Origin: Exiguobacterium algae
GTDB lineage: Bacteria; Bacillota; Bacilli; Exiguobacteriales; Exiguobacteriaceae
Assembly (NCBI RefSeq): GCF_018617875.1
Contig: NZ_JACSKZ010000003.1
Location: 186,001 to 250,000, forward strand
Reading direction: 5' to 3'
DNA: 64,000 nucleotides
The notes under the pieces are model-generated. The model saw nothing but the letters and a program-made list of their open reading frames with translations, was not told the DNA's origin and did not search any database. The position numbers and the translations under genes were made by a program. This document shows, one piece after another, positions 38,041 through 46,967 of this stretch (its first letter is position 1; the number at the start of each line of letters is the position of its first letter).

Positions 38041-39840
38041 TCATACGGATTCACTTTCTGATTGGTGGTCTTCATATTCAAATAAAGTCGTTCGGTTCCG
38101 TCCATACAATTTTGATTGATACATTGCCATGTCAGCTCGTTCGATGATCACGGTTGACGAAAGATCCGTTTCTTGAGAATCCGCCACACCGATAGAAATG
38201 GTGATTGGTTTCCCTGTCGGACTTGGCGTTTTTGATACGGCTTCCCGCAAACGCTCCGCAATCTCATACGCCTCATAAAGATCCGTATGAGGGAGCCATA
38301 CCGCGAACTCTTCTCCTCCGTAACGGAAACTAAGCGCACCCTCCACCTCGATTTCGCGCAAGTGCTCGGCAAGTTGTTTGATGACTTCGTCTCCAATCAA
38401 ATGACCGTATGTATCATTAATGAATTTAAAATGATCAATATCTAACAGGAGAAGCGAGGCCTGTGCCTGTTGGTGAAACGCCTTTTCAATGACCTGGTCA
38501 AACATCTTCCGGTTAATCAAACCGGTCAATCCATCGAGTTGAACCTGATTGCACAGCAATTCATGATAATCGTTCAAGTGGTAATAAAGCTGACGAATCT
38601 CCCGGATTGCAGCGTAATGTTTGGAGCGGTTCAACTGTTCAGTTCGACTCATCATGCCATGCTCTTCTTCGGTCATCTGTTTCAACCAATCCGATGTTTG
38701 GCGAATCGGATGAATAATCGTCCGATTGAAATAGAGATAGATAAACCATGACAGGAGAAGCGAAACCACGACCACCAGAATCAAACTGCCGTACACCAAC
38801 TGTTTGATGGAGGCCGTTTCCTCTTTATTATTGTTCAAATGTGCCGTCTCGATTTTATTTATCTGGTTGATCAATTGCGTGATATCTGATTTCGTTTCGC
38901 TCGTCATCGTGGTGAGCGTCTGTAGTTCCTGATCCGCATTCAAATTTCCGCTTGATGCAATAGAGAGATTCAAACGATCAATGATTTGTTCATTTTCTTC
39001 GCTCCATTGATTGAGCGCTTTTTTCAATTGATAGACCAGTTCTTTTTGTTCCGGCCGATTCGTGACGCTACTCGTGACGGAGTGAATCGCTTGCTCAAAT
39101 TCACGTTTTGTCTTATCTAGAACGACTTGAGGGTCTTTCGAGAGAAATTCGCCATTATGTATGAGCTTTTTTCCTGTCTCGACTTCGACTAACGAAATAT
39201 GGTCGAGCGTAATCTCATGTGCCGCCATCATCTGATTGTCCGATACATTCCCAAAAGCGAATACAAGCTGGACAGATGGATCTTGTGATTCATTCATTTG
39301 AAACTCAATTGAATATTGCTCCATTTCACGAGTGATGGGGACGACATTGACATGATATTTATTGTAGTAATTGCTGTTTTCAATCATGATTTGGATTGGC
39401 CGCTCGACGGTCGATGCGGCATCAAATGTGAGCCGGTACTGCTGTTGAGGATTCAGCGTGAAGGACCCCTGCATGACCTCCACTGACCACGGCAGCAACC
39501 CGCTCGAATTGACCGCTACGTCGAGTTGCTCGTTGTCCATTCTAAATTTCGCATCCGCTCCTTGCGTCGGATCCACAAAACTCTTCCAACCGTTCCCCGA
39601 AAAATGTTCCCATATGTCGCGCTCCACTTTATTCGCTGACTTTTCGATAAAATCCATTTTCATCAAGACATTATAGGAATCATTCGTCAATTGATTCATT
39701 TTACTCAATCGTTCAATCCCGAAAAATGAACTCGCTCCAATCAGCACCATCATCACAAAAATGAGAAAGAATGCTGATAGCATGATTCCTTTTATGTTTT
39801 CTGTAAATGACCTGAATAGTTTTCCTACTGTTCGGCTCAT
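38041..39840 (-). CDS. Membrane diguanylate cyclase with an extracellular carbohydrate-binding-like domain
   Basis: 599-residue c-di-GMP synthase. Order: transmembrane helix 1 (about 19-41); an extracellular CBM4/9-like beta-sandwich (about 78-222); a helical, coiled-coil-like stretch (about 235-345); transmembrane helix 2 (about 348-371); a HAMP-like linker; and a GGDEF domain with GGEEF at about 508-512. There is no RxxD I-site before GGEEF, so product inhibition is probably absent. The CBM-like part shares W-S-V, FDA-STV-R and EN..YY with the last module of the neighbouring laminarinase. The start is uncertain: ATG 39840 has GGAAGGG upstream; the frame is open to 39876. Confidence 0.9.
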   Translation of the reverse strand: MSRTVGKLFRSFTENIKGIMLSAFFLIFVMMVLIGASSFFGIERLSKMNQLTNDSYNVLMKMDFIEKSANKVERDIWEHFSGNGWKSFVDPTQGADAKFRMDNEQLDVAVNSSGLLPWSVEVMQGSFTLNPQQQYRLTFDAASTVERPIQIMIENSNYYNKYHVNVVPITREMEQYSIEFQMNESQDPSVQLVFAFGNVSDNQMMAAHEITLDHISLVEVETGKKLIHNGEFLSKDPQVVLDKTKREFEQAIHSVTSSVTNRPEQKELVYQLKKALNQWSEENEQIIDRLNLSIASSGNLNADQELQTLTTMTSETKSDITQLINQINKIETAHLNNNKEETASIKQLVYGSLILVVVVSLLLSWFIYLYFNRTIIHPIRQTSDWLKQMTEEEHGMMSRTEQLNRSKHYAAIREIRQLYYHLNDYHELLCNQVQLDGLTGLINRKMFDQVIEKAFHQQAQASLLLLDIDHFKFINDTYGHLIGDEVIKQLAEHLREIEVEGALSFRYGGEEFAVWLPHTDLYEAYEIAERLREAVSKTPSPTGKPITISIGVADSQETDLSSTVIIERADMAMYQSKLYGRNRTTLFEYEDHQSESESV

Positions 39841-39934
39841 CCTCATTTCCCTTCCGTCCCCATCTATTTTCATCAAATCTTCTATGTACGTTCGTCGCGG
39901 TATAGCTTTAATCGTTACACTGACTTCTACACTT

Positions 39935-39963
39935 ATTATAAAGCGCTTTCACAAGGAATCCAA
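39935..39963 (-). promoter_or_regulatory. Promoter and operator of the CBM-diguanylate cyclase gene
   Basis: Minus strand: TTGGAT (39963-39958), a 17-nt spacer and TATAAT (39940-39935). The spacer contains GTGAAAGCGCTTTATA, the same AAAGCGCTTT core as upstream of the laminarinase, so a bound repressor would cover the promoter. Confidence 0.7.
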
Positions 39964-40016
39964 TCTACTTCCCCATTTTATCCTTTCATTTCTTGATTGA
40001 CCCGATCAACAGGAAA

Positions 40017-40043
40017 AACCTGCCTCCTATTAAGAGACAGGTT
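40017..40043 (-). terminator. Terminator of the GH3 gene
   Basis: Minus-strand AAACCTGTCTC / GAGGCAGGTTT stem (one mismatch) with TTTTCC tail. Confidence 0.75.
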
Positions 40044-40060
40044 TGCTGTTTCGTTAAAAC

Positions 40061-42835
40061 TTATCCGTTTTTCATACTAAACTCGTCTGCCAACGTGAAC
40101 GAAATTTCTTTCACTTCCAACCCGCTGAGCGCGAAGTAGAGTTGAAGATAGTTGTGTTGGTTCAGGAAGAACAGTTGTTTTGTCTGCGTCACCCATTCCC
40201 CGTCTGTACCGTTAAAGGTGAAGGTTGGTCCCGGGATGTTGTTCGCAAACAACGTGACCGGCATTTGCGCCAACTCCCCTGCATTTGAGCGGGCTGTCAA
40301 CGTGACGTCATACGTCCCTGTCTGGTCGACCGAGATAGCAAACACATGCTTGTTTCCTGTTGCCGTGTCCACTTGCTGCAAGTCGACACTTTCGCCGCTC
40401 TCAAGATGCTGATAATCCAGGTTGAAATCAAGCGTCTGGTCTGCATCATCCTCGAATCCGATTACCTCGACGGATCCGTCATGGAGCCCAAGTACGCGTT
40501 CCATCGCCGGTGACTTCAAGATGAACGAGCAAATATTGTGCGCACTGCGTAATAGCTCGCCGCGCGTCACGATTCCTTCTGCTAACGAAGCCATCGTGTT
40601 GTCCTCGAATGAGTTGAGGTCTGGACGGTCCACAACCATATACAAATCATTCTGTGAGCGAACCATCGCTGCCGTATTTTGGCGATTCGCCGACTCGTCT
40701 TCGCGGAAGTTCACTTTGGCCCACCAGTCTGTCATGACGATTCCTTCGAAGCCCCACTCATCACGGAGGACGCGTGTGTTCTGGTCATACAATCCGGCGG
40801 TCCAGATTCCGTTGACAGCACCGTAGGTTGTCATGATCGAAGAAGCCTTCCCTTCTTTGACCGCCATTTCAAATCCTTTTAAGTAAATCTCACGCAATGC
40901 ACGTTCCGATACGACCGAGTCGATATCATGGCGGTGTGCTTCCTGGTTGTTGGCACTGAAGTGCTTCAACGTCCCTGTCACACCGACACGGTGCATCCCG
41001 TTCAATTGGGCGACCGCCATTTTTCCAGTCAAATGCGGGTCTTCTGAGAAGTACTCGAAGTTACGTCCGTTGAGTGGGTTCCGATGAATGTTCATTCCTG
41101 GTCCAAGCAACGTATCCACACGGTTTTTACGCATCTCAAGACCTGTCATCTCGAACAAGTCTTCCACGAGTCCGGTGTTAAACGTTGATGCCAAGAGCGT
41201 TCCGTTCGGCAAAGCGAACGCCTTTGTTCCAACATCCATCCGAATGCCGGACGGACCATCCGCACAACATGCCGCCGGAATATCGAGCTCGTTCAAGCGA
41301 TCCGATACGCCGCCAAACGCAGCTGCCGTACCCGGTGTGACACGCGGTGAGTTCATCCCTTGTCCACGGACGATACAAGCCAGATCCTCGTCAGTCAGTT
41401 GGTCGAGGAATGCGTCGAGCGCAACCTTCCCATGATGGACGTCACTCAGTTTGTGACCGTTGTCACCAGAATACGCACGTTCAGCAGGACGTTCTTCCAG
41501 GTAACGCGTCTCGATATCAACTGAACGAAGCGGTGTCGCTTCATACCCGACAGTGAAGTCTTCTCCTTCCTGGACAGGCTTCATCCGTTCGAACGGAAGG
41601 ACTGGAGCCATGTTCTCGCTCAACGTTTCAACGACCTGTAAGTCTTCAAGTTCATAATCCAGGACGGCGGAAGCAACGCGGACATCGGTTCCAGCATAAA
41701 TTCGATACGTCCCTGCTTCGAGAACGAAACTTGATTCGTGCCCCGTCACACCTGAGTCATCATAACTCGCAAAGTCGGTTACCGGTACATGGAAGTCAAG
41801 CGTCTGTTGTTCACCCGGTTCGAGTAATAACGTCTTCTCGAATGCGATCAACGCGCGTGACGGATTTCCGAGACGTCCTTGTGGTTTCTCGACATACAAT
41901 TGAACGACTTCTTTCCCGTCACACGCTCCTGTGTTCTTGACTGCAATCTGTACAGAGATGACGCCGTCACGCTCAGTCGCTTCGACTACATCTGTTTCAA
42001 ACGATGTATACGATAAACCGAAGCCGAACGGATAGAGCACTTCATCCTTGGCGAACGTTTCAAAATAACGATATCCGACATAAATGTCTTCCTGATAAAT
42101 CCCTTTGTCAGCATGTCCGAAGTTCTTCGTAGACGGATAATCTTCAATCGAGCGTGCAATCGTGTCCGTCAATTTCCCAGACGGGCTGACGTCCCCGACC
42201 AATACGTCGACAAGCCCTTTACCACCCTCGATTCCACCTTGCCATGCATACAGTATCGCAGTCGGTTGATCGGCCCATTTCATATCGATAATGTTCCCGA
42301 CGTTCAAGACAACGACCGTCTTCTTGAATCGTTTTGAGACGCGTTCAATCATGGCTGATTCGATGTCTGTGAGCAAATAGCTGCCCGGGTCGGCCGTGTT
42401 ATCACGGTCTTCACCCGCCGTACGCCCGATGATGATGAGGGCGACATCTGATTCGTTCGCAGCCTGCTCGACGAGTTCTTCCGAGACTTCCATTTCCTGT
42501 TGTGACCATGGCTCGCCTGCCCAGCCTACACCCTGATCGAACGGGTTCTCGTTCACCCATGCTTCGTACGTCTCGAAAAGGGATTCATTAATCTGAATGC
42601 CTGCTTGACCTTGTAACGCTTCGAGCGGTGTCGTGACATGTCCAACGTTGACCATCCCGCCTGAACCTGTGCCGCTCTTATAGTAATGGAATTGGCTGCG
42701 CCCAAATACAGCCAGCTTCGTGCCTGTCTGTAATGGAAGCGTCGCTTCTTCGTTTTTGACCAATACAACGCCTTCCGCGACAGCCTGACGTGCCAACTCT
42801 TCATAACGATTCCAATCTAACGTGTACGTTTTCAT
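40061..42835 (-). CDS. GH3 beta-glucosidase with inverted domain order
   Basis: 924-residue glycoside hydrolase family 3 enzyme without a signal peptide, so probably intracellular and acting on imported oligosaccharides. The (alpha/beta) C-terminal-type domain comes first (about 15-240; EGVVLVKNE and GEDRDN), then an Fn3-like domain (about 290-400), then the TIM-barrel domain (about 480-720). The nucleophile Asp is in GIVMTDWWAK (about residue 700) and DGPSGIRMD and KHFSANNQE also belong to the barrel. This reversed order is known from Ruminococcus and Butyrivibrio GH3 enzymes. A C-terminal beta-rich extension follows. The start overlaps the esterase stop by 4 nt. Confidence 0.92.
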   Translation of the reverse strand: MKTYTLDWNRYEELARQAVAEGVVLVKNEEATLPLQTGTKLAVFGRSQFHYYKSGTGSGGMVNVGHVTTPLEALQGQAGIQINESLFETYEAWVNENPFDQGVGWAGEPWSQQEMEVSEELVEQAANESDVALIIIGRTAGEDRDNTADPGSYLLTDIESAMIERVSKRFKKTVVVLNVGNIIDMKWADQPTAILYAWQGGIEGGKGLVDVLVGDVSPSGKLTDTIARSIEDYPSTKNFGHADKGIYQEDIYVGYRYFETFAKDEVLYPFGFGLSYTSFETDVVEATERDGVISVQIAVKNTGACDGKEVVQLYVEKPQGRLGNPSRALIAFEKTLLLEPGEQQTLDFHVPVTDFASYDDSGVTGHESSFVLEAGTYRIYAGTDVRVASAVLDYELEDLQVVETLSENMAPVLPFERMKPVQEGEDFTVGYEATPLRSVDIETRYLEERPAERAYSGDNGHKLSDVHHGKVALDAFLDQLTDEDLACIVRGQGMNSPRVTPGTAAAFGGVSDRLNELDIPAACCADGPSGIRMDVGTKAFALPNGTLLASTFNTGLVEDLFEMTGLEMRKNRVDTLLGPGMNIHRNPLNGRNFEYFSEDPHLTGKMAVAQLNGMHRVGVTGTLKHFSANNQEAHRHDIDSVVSERALREIYLKGFEMAVKEGKASSIMTTYGAVNGIWTAGLYDQNTRVLRDEWGFEGIVMTDWWAKVNFREDESANRQNTAAMVRSQNDLYMVVDRPDLNSFEDNTMASLAEGIVTRGELLRSAHNICSFILKSPAMERVLGLHDGSVEVIGFEDDADQTLDFNLDYQHLESGESVDLQQVDTATGNKHVFAISVDQTGTYDVTLTARSNAGELAQMPVTLFANNIPGPTFTFNGTDGEWVTQTKQLFFLNQHNYLQLYFALSGLEVKEISFTLADEFSMKNG

Positions 42836-43914
42836 TTTACGATCTCCTTTAGTCCTTTAGCGATTTCGTTCATACAATCTTCTGCCTGAGGATAGTCCCC
42901 CAGTTTGTCCATGAACGCATGGTCCATGCCCCGATATTGAATCAATCGGGTTGCTACGCCGTCCCTTGCCAATTTTCGAGCGTACGCCTCACCTTCCAGC
43001 CGTAAGTAATCATATTCGGCAGTGACGATGAGAGCGGGTGGTAGTCCGGATAAATCATCCGCCAGCAGCGGCGAGACAAGCGGATGGGTGACATCGGCTT
43101 GTCCTTGCAGATACAGGTCGTTTAGTAACCCGTCCGAGTCCGCAAGTGATAACACGATCGATTGAATCAAATCGTGATGGTGACGAATCTCATACTTTTC
43201 GATGTCCCACTCAAAATCCTCCGTCGGAATCGAACCAAGATTGACGACCGGATAGACGAGCGCCTGGTAATGAATCCAATTCGTCCCTTGCGCCCGGTCC
43301 ATCAAGCAACAGGCGGTAGCCAAATTTCCTCCGGCGCTGTCTCCGGCTACGCCAATCCGGTCTTTCAAAATATGGAGTGCCTCTGCCTGCTTATGCGCCC
43401 ATTCAACCGCCCGGAAACAGTCATGTAAACCTGCTGGGAACGGGTGCTCGGGCGCGAGGCGGTAATCGACCGAGATGACGACGGCATTCGCTCTTTCTGC
43501 GAGAATCTTGCACGGGTTTTCGACCGTGTCGAGTGACCCGCCGAAGAAGCCGCCACCGTGGAAGAACAAAATGGCCGGCAATGCTTCAGTGGAGTCCGGA
43601 CGATATAATCGGACCGGGATATCCGCTTCAAGATGCGAAATCACATGTCGTTCGGTCGTCACGTTCGTCGTTGTGACATCATGGTTCGGCCAGCCCATGC
43701 TGGCACGGACTTCTTCTAAATCAAACGGCGGTGGTTCTTCATCCTGATTTCCCGAGAAATCATAGGCAGACACGACGTCGAGCACACGTGGGTCGAGGTC
43801 TCCGGAGACGTCAGAATCCGGAATCGGTTTCATAATGACGTCCACGCCATCTTCCATCGAACCCGTCGCCTTTTCTAGCTGATGGACCAGAGATGTATAT
43901 TGTATTTTTTGCAT
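42832..43914 (-). CDS. HSL-family alpha/beta hydrolase (esterase)
   Basis: 360-residue esterase of the hormone-sensitive-lipase group. The oxyanion motif HGGGFFGG (about 115-122) and nucleophile GDSAGGN (about 190-196) are present, with a catalytic Asp near EYDYLRLEG and His in GMDHAFMD. It is coupled to GH3 (overlap ATGA), which suggests that it removes acyl groups from imported glycosides. I prefer ATG 43914 (GAGGGAAG upstream); ATG 43947 has a poorer ribosome-binding site. Confidence 0.88.
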   Translation of the reverse strand: MQKIQYTSLVHQLEKATGSMEDGVDVIMKPIPDSDVSGDLDPRVLDVVSAYDFSGNQDEEPPPFDLEEVRASMGWPNHDVTTTNVTTERHVISHLEADIPVRLYRPDSTEALPAILFFHGGGFFGGSLDTVENPCKILAERANAVVISVDYRLAPEHPFPAGLHDCFRAVEWAHKQAEALHILKDRIGVAGDSAGGNLATACCLMDRAQGTNWIHYQALVYPVVNLGSIPTEDFEWDIEKYEIRHHHDLIQSIVLSLADSDGLLNDLYLQGQADVTHPLVSPLLADDLSGLPPALIVTAEYDYLRLEGEAYARKLARDGVATRLIQYRGMDHAFMDKLGDYPQAEDCMNEIAKGLKEIVK

Positions 43915-44059
43915 TTTCACTTTCTTCCCTCTCTTCTTCTGCAACATTTCCGTTGCTTTATTCGCTTTATGGAATCAAATCAGTCATAATGAACTGTATT
44001 CGAAATTGCGATTGAATATTTTTCCTTGAAAAAGGTTTATGAAAGAATGAGGTACACGA

Positions 44060-45505
44060 ATGAATAAACAACAATTCACTGATTACCGCCTAAGCGACGA
44101 GATCACTCGCGCGTTAGGCATTATGAAATACGAATCACCGACCGAGGTGCAACAGCAGGTCATCCCGCGTGCGCTCGAACGCGAAGACTTGATCGTCAAA
44201 GCGCAGACTGGGAGCGGGAAAACTGCTGCTTTCGGGATTCCGGTCATCGAACTCATCGACTGGGCCGAAAACAAACCACAGGTCCTCGTCTTGACGCCGA
44301 CACGCGAACTTGCCGTTCAAGTCCGGGAAGACATGACAAACATCGGGCGTTTCAAACGAATCAAAGCGACAGCCGTTTACGGGAAAGAACCGTTCTCGAA
44401 ACAGCGTGAAGAATTGAAACAAAAGACACATATCGTTGTCGGGACACCGGGTCGCGTCATGGACCACATCGAGCGCGAGACGCTCTCCCTCGACAAAGTC
44501 GAGTACTTGATCATCGATGAAGCGGACGAGATGCTCAATCGCGGCTTCCACGCTGACGTTGAGAAGATCCTTCAACAGTTGCCAAAAGAGCGTGTCACGA
44601 TGGTCTTCTCTGCGACGTTCCCTCAAGATATCGAACGTCTCTGTCAGAAACATATGAATGCTCCAGCACGTGTCGCCATCGAATCGAAAGGCATGACCGC
44701 GTCAACAATCGAGCACCGCTTGCTCCCTGTTCATCGGAACGAGAAACTTGCTGTCCTCCAAGACATCACGGTCGTTGAGAACCCGGACAGCTGCATCATC
44801 TTCTGTCGGACAAAAGAGAACGTCGATACGGTGTACGCTGAGCTCGACAAAGCCGGCTATTCGGCTGAACGTCTTCACGGTGGACTCGAACAGGAAGACC
44901 GTTTCGCCGTCATGAACGGCTTCAAGATGGGGAACTTCCGCTATCTCGTGGCGACAGACGTCGCAGCGCGCGGAATCGATGTCGATAACGTCGAGCTCGT
45001 CATCAACTATGACGTTCCTGTCGAAAAAGAAAGCTATGTGCACCGGACAGGTCGTACCGGACGTGCCGGCAAACAAGGGACGGCCATCACGCTCATGACG
45101 CGTCAGGAAGAACGCCTCATCGGAGCAATCGAATCATATGTTCAATTCGAGATTCCGATGATGGATGCCCCGACTGAAGCGGAAGTAGCCGCTAACCAAG
45201 AGGCCTTTGAGCAAAAGTTGAGCGGACGACGCGTCGTTCGAAACAACAAGACGGCTCGCATCAATCAGGACATCATGAAGCTTCACTTCAGCGGTGGGAA
45301 GAAGAAAAAACTTCGCGCTGTCGACTTCGTCGGAACGATTGCCAAAATTCCTGGTGTATCGGCTGACGACATCGGGATCATCACGATCAATGACCAGATG
45401 ACGTACGTCGATATCCTCAACGGAAAAGGATCGATTGTCCTTCAAGCGATGGAAACGACACCGGTCAAAGGCAAGAAATTAAAAGTGAGTAAAGCGCGTA
45501 AATAA
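44060..45505 (+). CDS. dbpA: DEAD-box RNA helicase, DbpA/YxiN type
   Basis: 481-residue ATP-dependent RNA helicase. The core motifs are AQTGSGKT (I), PTRELA (Ia), TPGR (Ib), DEAD (II), SAT (III), [10 protein letters not shown] (V) and [10 protein letters not shown] (VI). The C-terminal DbpA RNA-binding domain (about 400-481; [19 protein letters not shown] and [10 protein letters not shown]) is what binds 23S rRNA hairpin 92 in YxiN/DbpA. It therefore probably acts in 50S ribosome assembly. Confidence 0.94.
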   Translation: MNKQQFTDYRLSDEITRALGIMKYESPTEVQQQVIPRALEREDLIVKAQTGSGKTAAFGIPVIELIDWAENKPQVLVLTPTRELAVQVREDMTNIGRFKRIKATAVYGKEPFSKQREELKQKTHIVVGTPGRVMDHIERETLSLDKVEYLIIDEADEMLNRGFHADVEKILQQLPKERVTMVFSATFPQDIERLCQKHMNAPARVAIESKGMTASTIEHRLLPVHRNEKLAVLQDITVVENPDSCIIFCRTKENVDTVYAELDKAGYSAERLHGGLEQEDRFAVMNGFKMGNFRYLVATDVAARGIDVDNVELVINYDVPVEKESYVHRTGRTGRAGKQGTAITLMTRQEERLIGAIESYVQFEIPMMDAPTEAEVAANQEAFEQKLSGRRVVRNNKTARINQDIMKLHFSGGKKKKLRAVDFVGTIAKIPGVSADDIGIITINDQMTYVDILNGKGSIVLQAMETTPVKGKKLKVSKARK

Positions 45506-45513
45506 TAATCAGC

Positions 45514-45551
45514 AAGGACCTCAAAGCCAATTCGTCTTTGAGGTCCTTTTC
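45514..45551. terminator. Bidirectional terminator between dbpA and the secreted protein gene
   Basis: AGGACCTCAAAG / CTTTGAGGTCCT, a perfect 12-bp stem followed by TTTT between convergent genes. Confidence 0.85.
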
Positions 45552-45563
45552 ATTCCTACTTGC

Positions 45564-46646
45564 TTATGGTTGGAACGGGTTAAAACCTTCAATCGCATAA
45601 ATCAACCAACCTGTCCCAGAGACAGATTCGACACTCTTCATTGTCCAATATCCATTGTTCGTACCGAGTAATGAGTAAGGAACGCCACCCGTTCCGTAGA
45701 AGTCTTGAATTTTGATGATTTCATTGAGGAAGTAGTCCGCATCAGCCGTTCTACCATCCATTTTGAGCGAGACAACCATTTGACCTTGTCCCTCAAACCA
45801 AATGTCGTTCGTATCACCATTGAAGTCGAATCCTTCGATTGTGATCGTGCTGCCTTTCACTCGCTTCGTTTGTGTATTGCGATGGGTATTCATGACGTAC
45901 GTCAAACCGCGGTTATAATCGTGGGTGCCAGTCGTACCAAGCGCTTGTACTCCCCATGCATTCGTATCCATCGGATTGTTCGGGTCATTGCGACCTGCCC
46001 AGAAGAACCCTTCTGTGTCTTGCCATGCTTCTGTGTCTAGGAACGTTTTGACTTCAGCTGCTTCTTGCGTGTATCCGTAATGAGATAGCATCGCGTACGC
46101 ATCCTGGTTATGCTCAGTCGATGCCCAAGTGAGCACACTTCCTGTCGTATCCAATCCACCGTTGATCCCGCCGTCCGCTTGTTGGAATTGAAGCGACCAA
46201 TCAATCGCACGTGTCGCCATATCGCGGTACGTTACCGTATCGCCTGTGTCGACTTCATATTTCGCGATTGCCATGACCACCCAAAGTACAGGACCGACAT
46301 GTTGGTTGAACTCTTGCACCGACAAACTGTTGCAGTAGTAAGCTGTATACCAAGATCCTTCAGCCGTCTGTAAACCTTTTAAGGCGTCCAAAACGGATTT
46401 AGCACTCGCCGTATCACCTTTTAACAAGAAAGCAATCGCAGCAACCGCTTGATCGTATGTATACGAAATCTGTTGCGCGTCCGAAAAACTATCGACAAGA
46501 CCCGTGGTGCATTGCTGACTCTTCAACCAATTGTAGGCGTTATCTGAGGCAGTTGCGGTATTGGTCACAGCAAACGATGACGACGGGGCAGCAAAAATCA
46601 CGACAAAGCTAAGTAAAGCGAGCAAGACGTTCTTCAACTTGAGCAT
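45564..46646 (-). CDS. Secreted alpha/alpha-barrel-like protein, possible glycosidase or lyase
   Basis: 360 residues with a signal peptide (about 1-27, ending SSSFA). The mature part has repeated helical hairpins with Trp-rich motifs (NAYNWLKSQQ, EGSWYTAYYC, ADGGINGGLD, STEHNQDAYAM, DTNAWGVQALG), characteristic of alpha/alpha-toroid enzymes (GH8/GH88-like hydrolases, some lyases). I cannot assign a family or catalytic residues with certainty. The upstream AAAGCGCTTT and cre-type sites are shared with the laminarinase and the CBM-cyclase, which suggests a polysaccharide-related role. Confidence 0.6.
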   Translation of the reverse strand: MLKLKNVLLALLSFVVIFAAPSSSFAVTNTATASDNAYNWLKSQQCTTGLVDSFSDAQQISYTYDQAVAAIAFLLKGDTASAKSVLDALKGLQTAEGSWYTAYYCNSLSVQEFNQHVGPVLWVVMAIAKYEVDTGDTVTYRDMATRAIDWSLQFQQADGGINGGLDTTGSVLTWASTEHNQDAYAMLSHYGYTQEAAEVKTFLDTEAWQDTEGFFWAGRNDPNNPMDTNAWGVQALGTTGTHDYNRGLTYVMNTHRNTQTKRVKGSTITIEGFDFNGDTNDIWFEGQGQMVVSLKMDGRTADADYFLNEIIKIQDFYGTGGVPYSLLGTNNGYWTMKSVESVSGTGWLIYAIEGFNPFQP

Positions 46647-46967
46647 GGTAGACCTCCTAATGTGAGTTTCCGAAAGCGCTTTCGATAAACCGCAAAAAAA
46701 ATACTTGGTCCCTATTTATAAAAAAACGATTAGAAAACGTTTTCATTAGCATCATAACTGTTAGCGATAGAGAATTCAACCTTCGTCACCTTATTGTTAA
46801 AAAAAGCTCAAGGGGTGCCTTGAGCTCAATCTTCCTGATACGTTGTCGTTCCTTGTCGAATCGTAATTCGTCTGATGAATCGATTGGTCGCGGTCAACAA
46901 GTTACATATACGCTGTATTCATTTCCAGCAATTCAGTCGGGTGCATGCAACCTCTTCCCTGACTTGA
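46647..46967 (-). promoter_or_regulatory. Intergenic region with operator and cre-type site
   Basis: No gene. CGAAAGCGCTTTCG (46671-46684) is a perfect palindrome close to the start, and TAGAAAACGTTTTCAT (46731-46746) matches the cre consensus at 15 of 16 positions. At 46799-46826 a minus-strand stem GCTCAAGG / CCTTGAGC with TTTTTTT is the terminator of the DUF4317 gene. The rest shows nothing clear. Confidence 0.65.
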
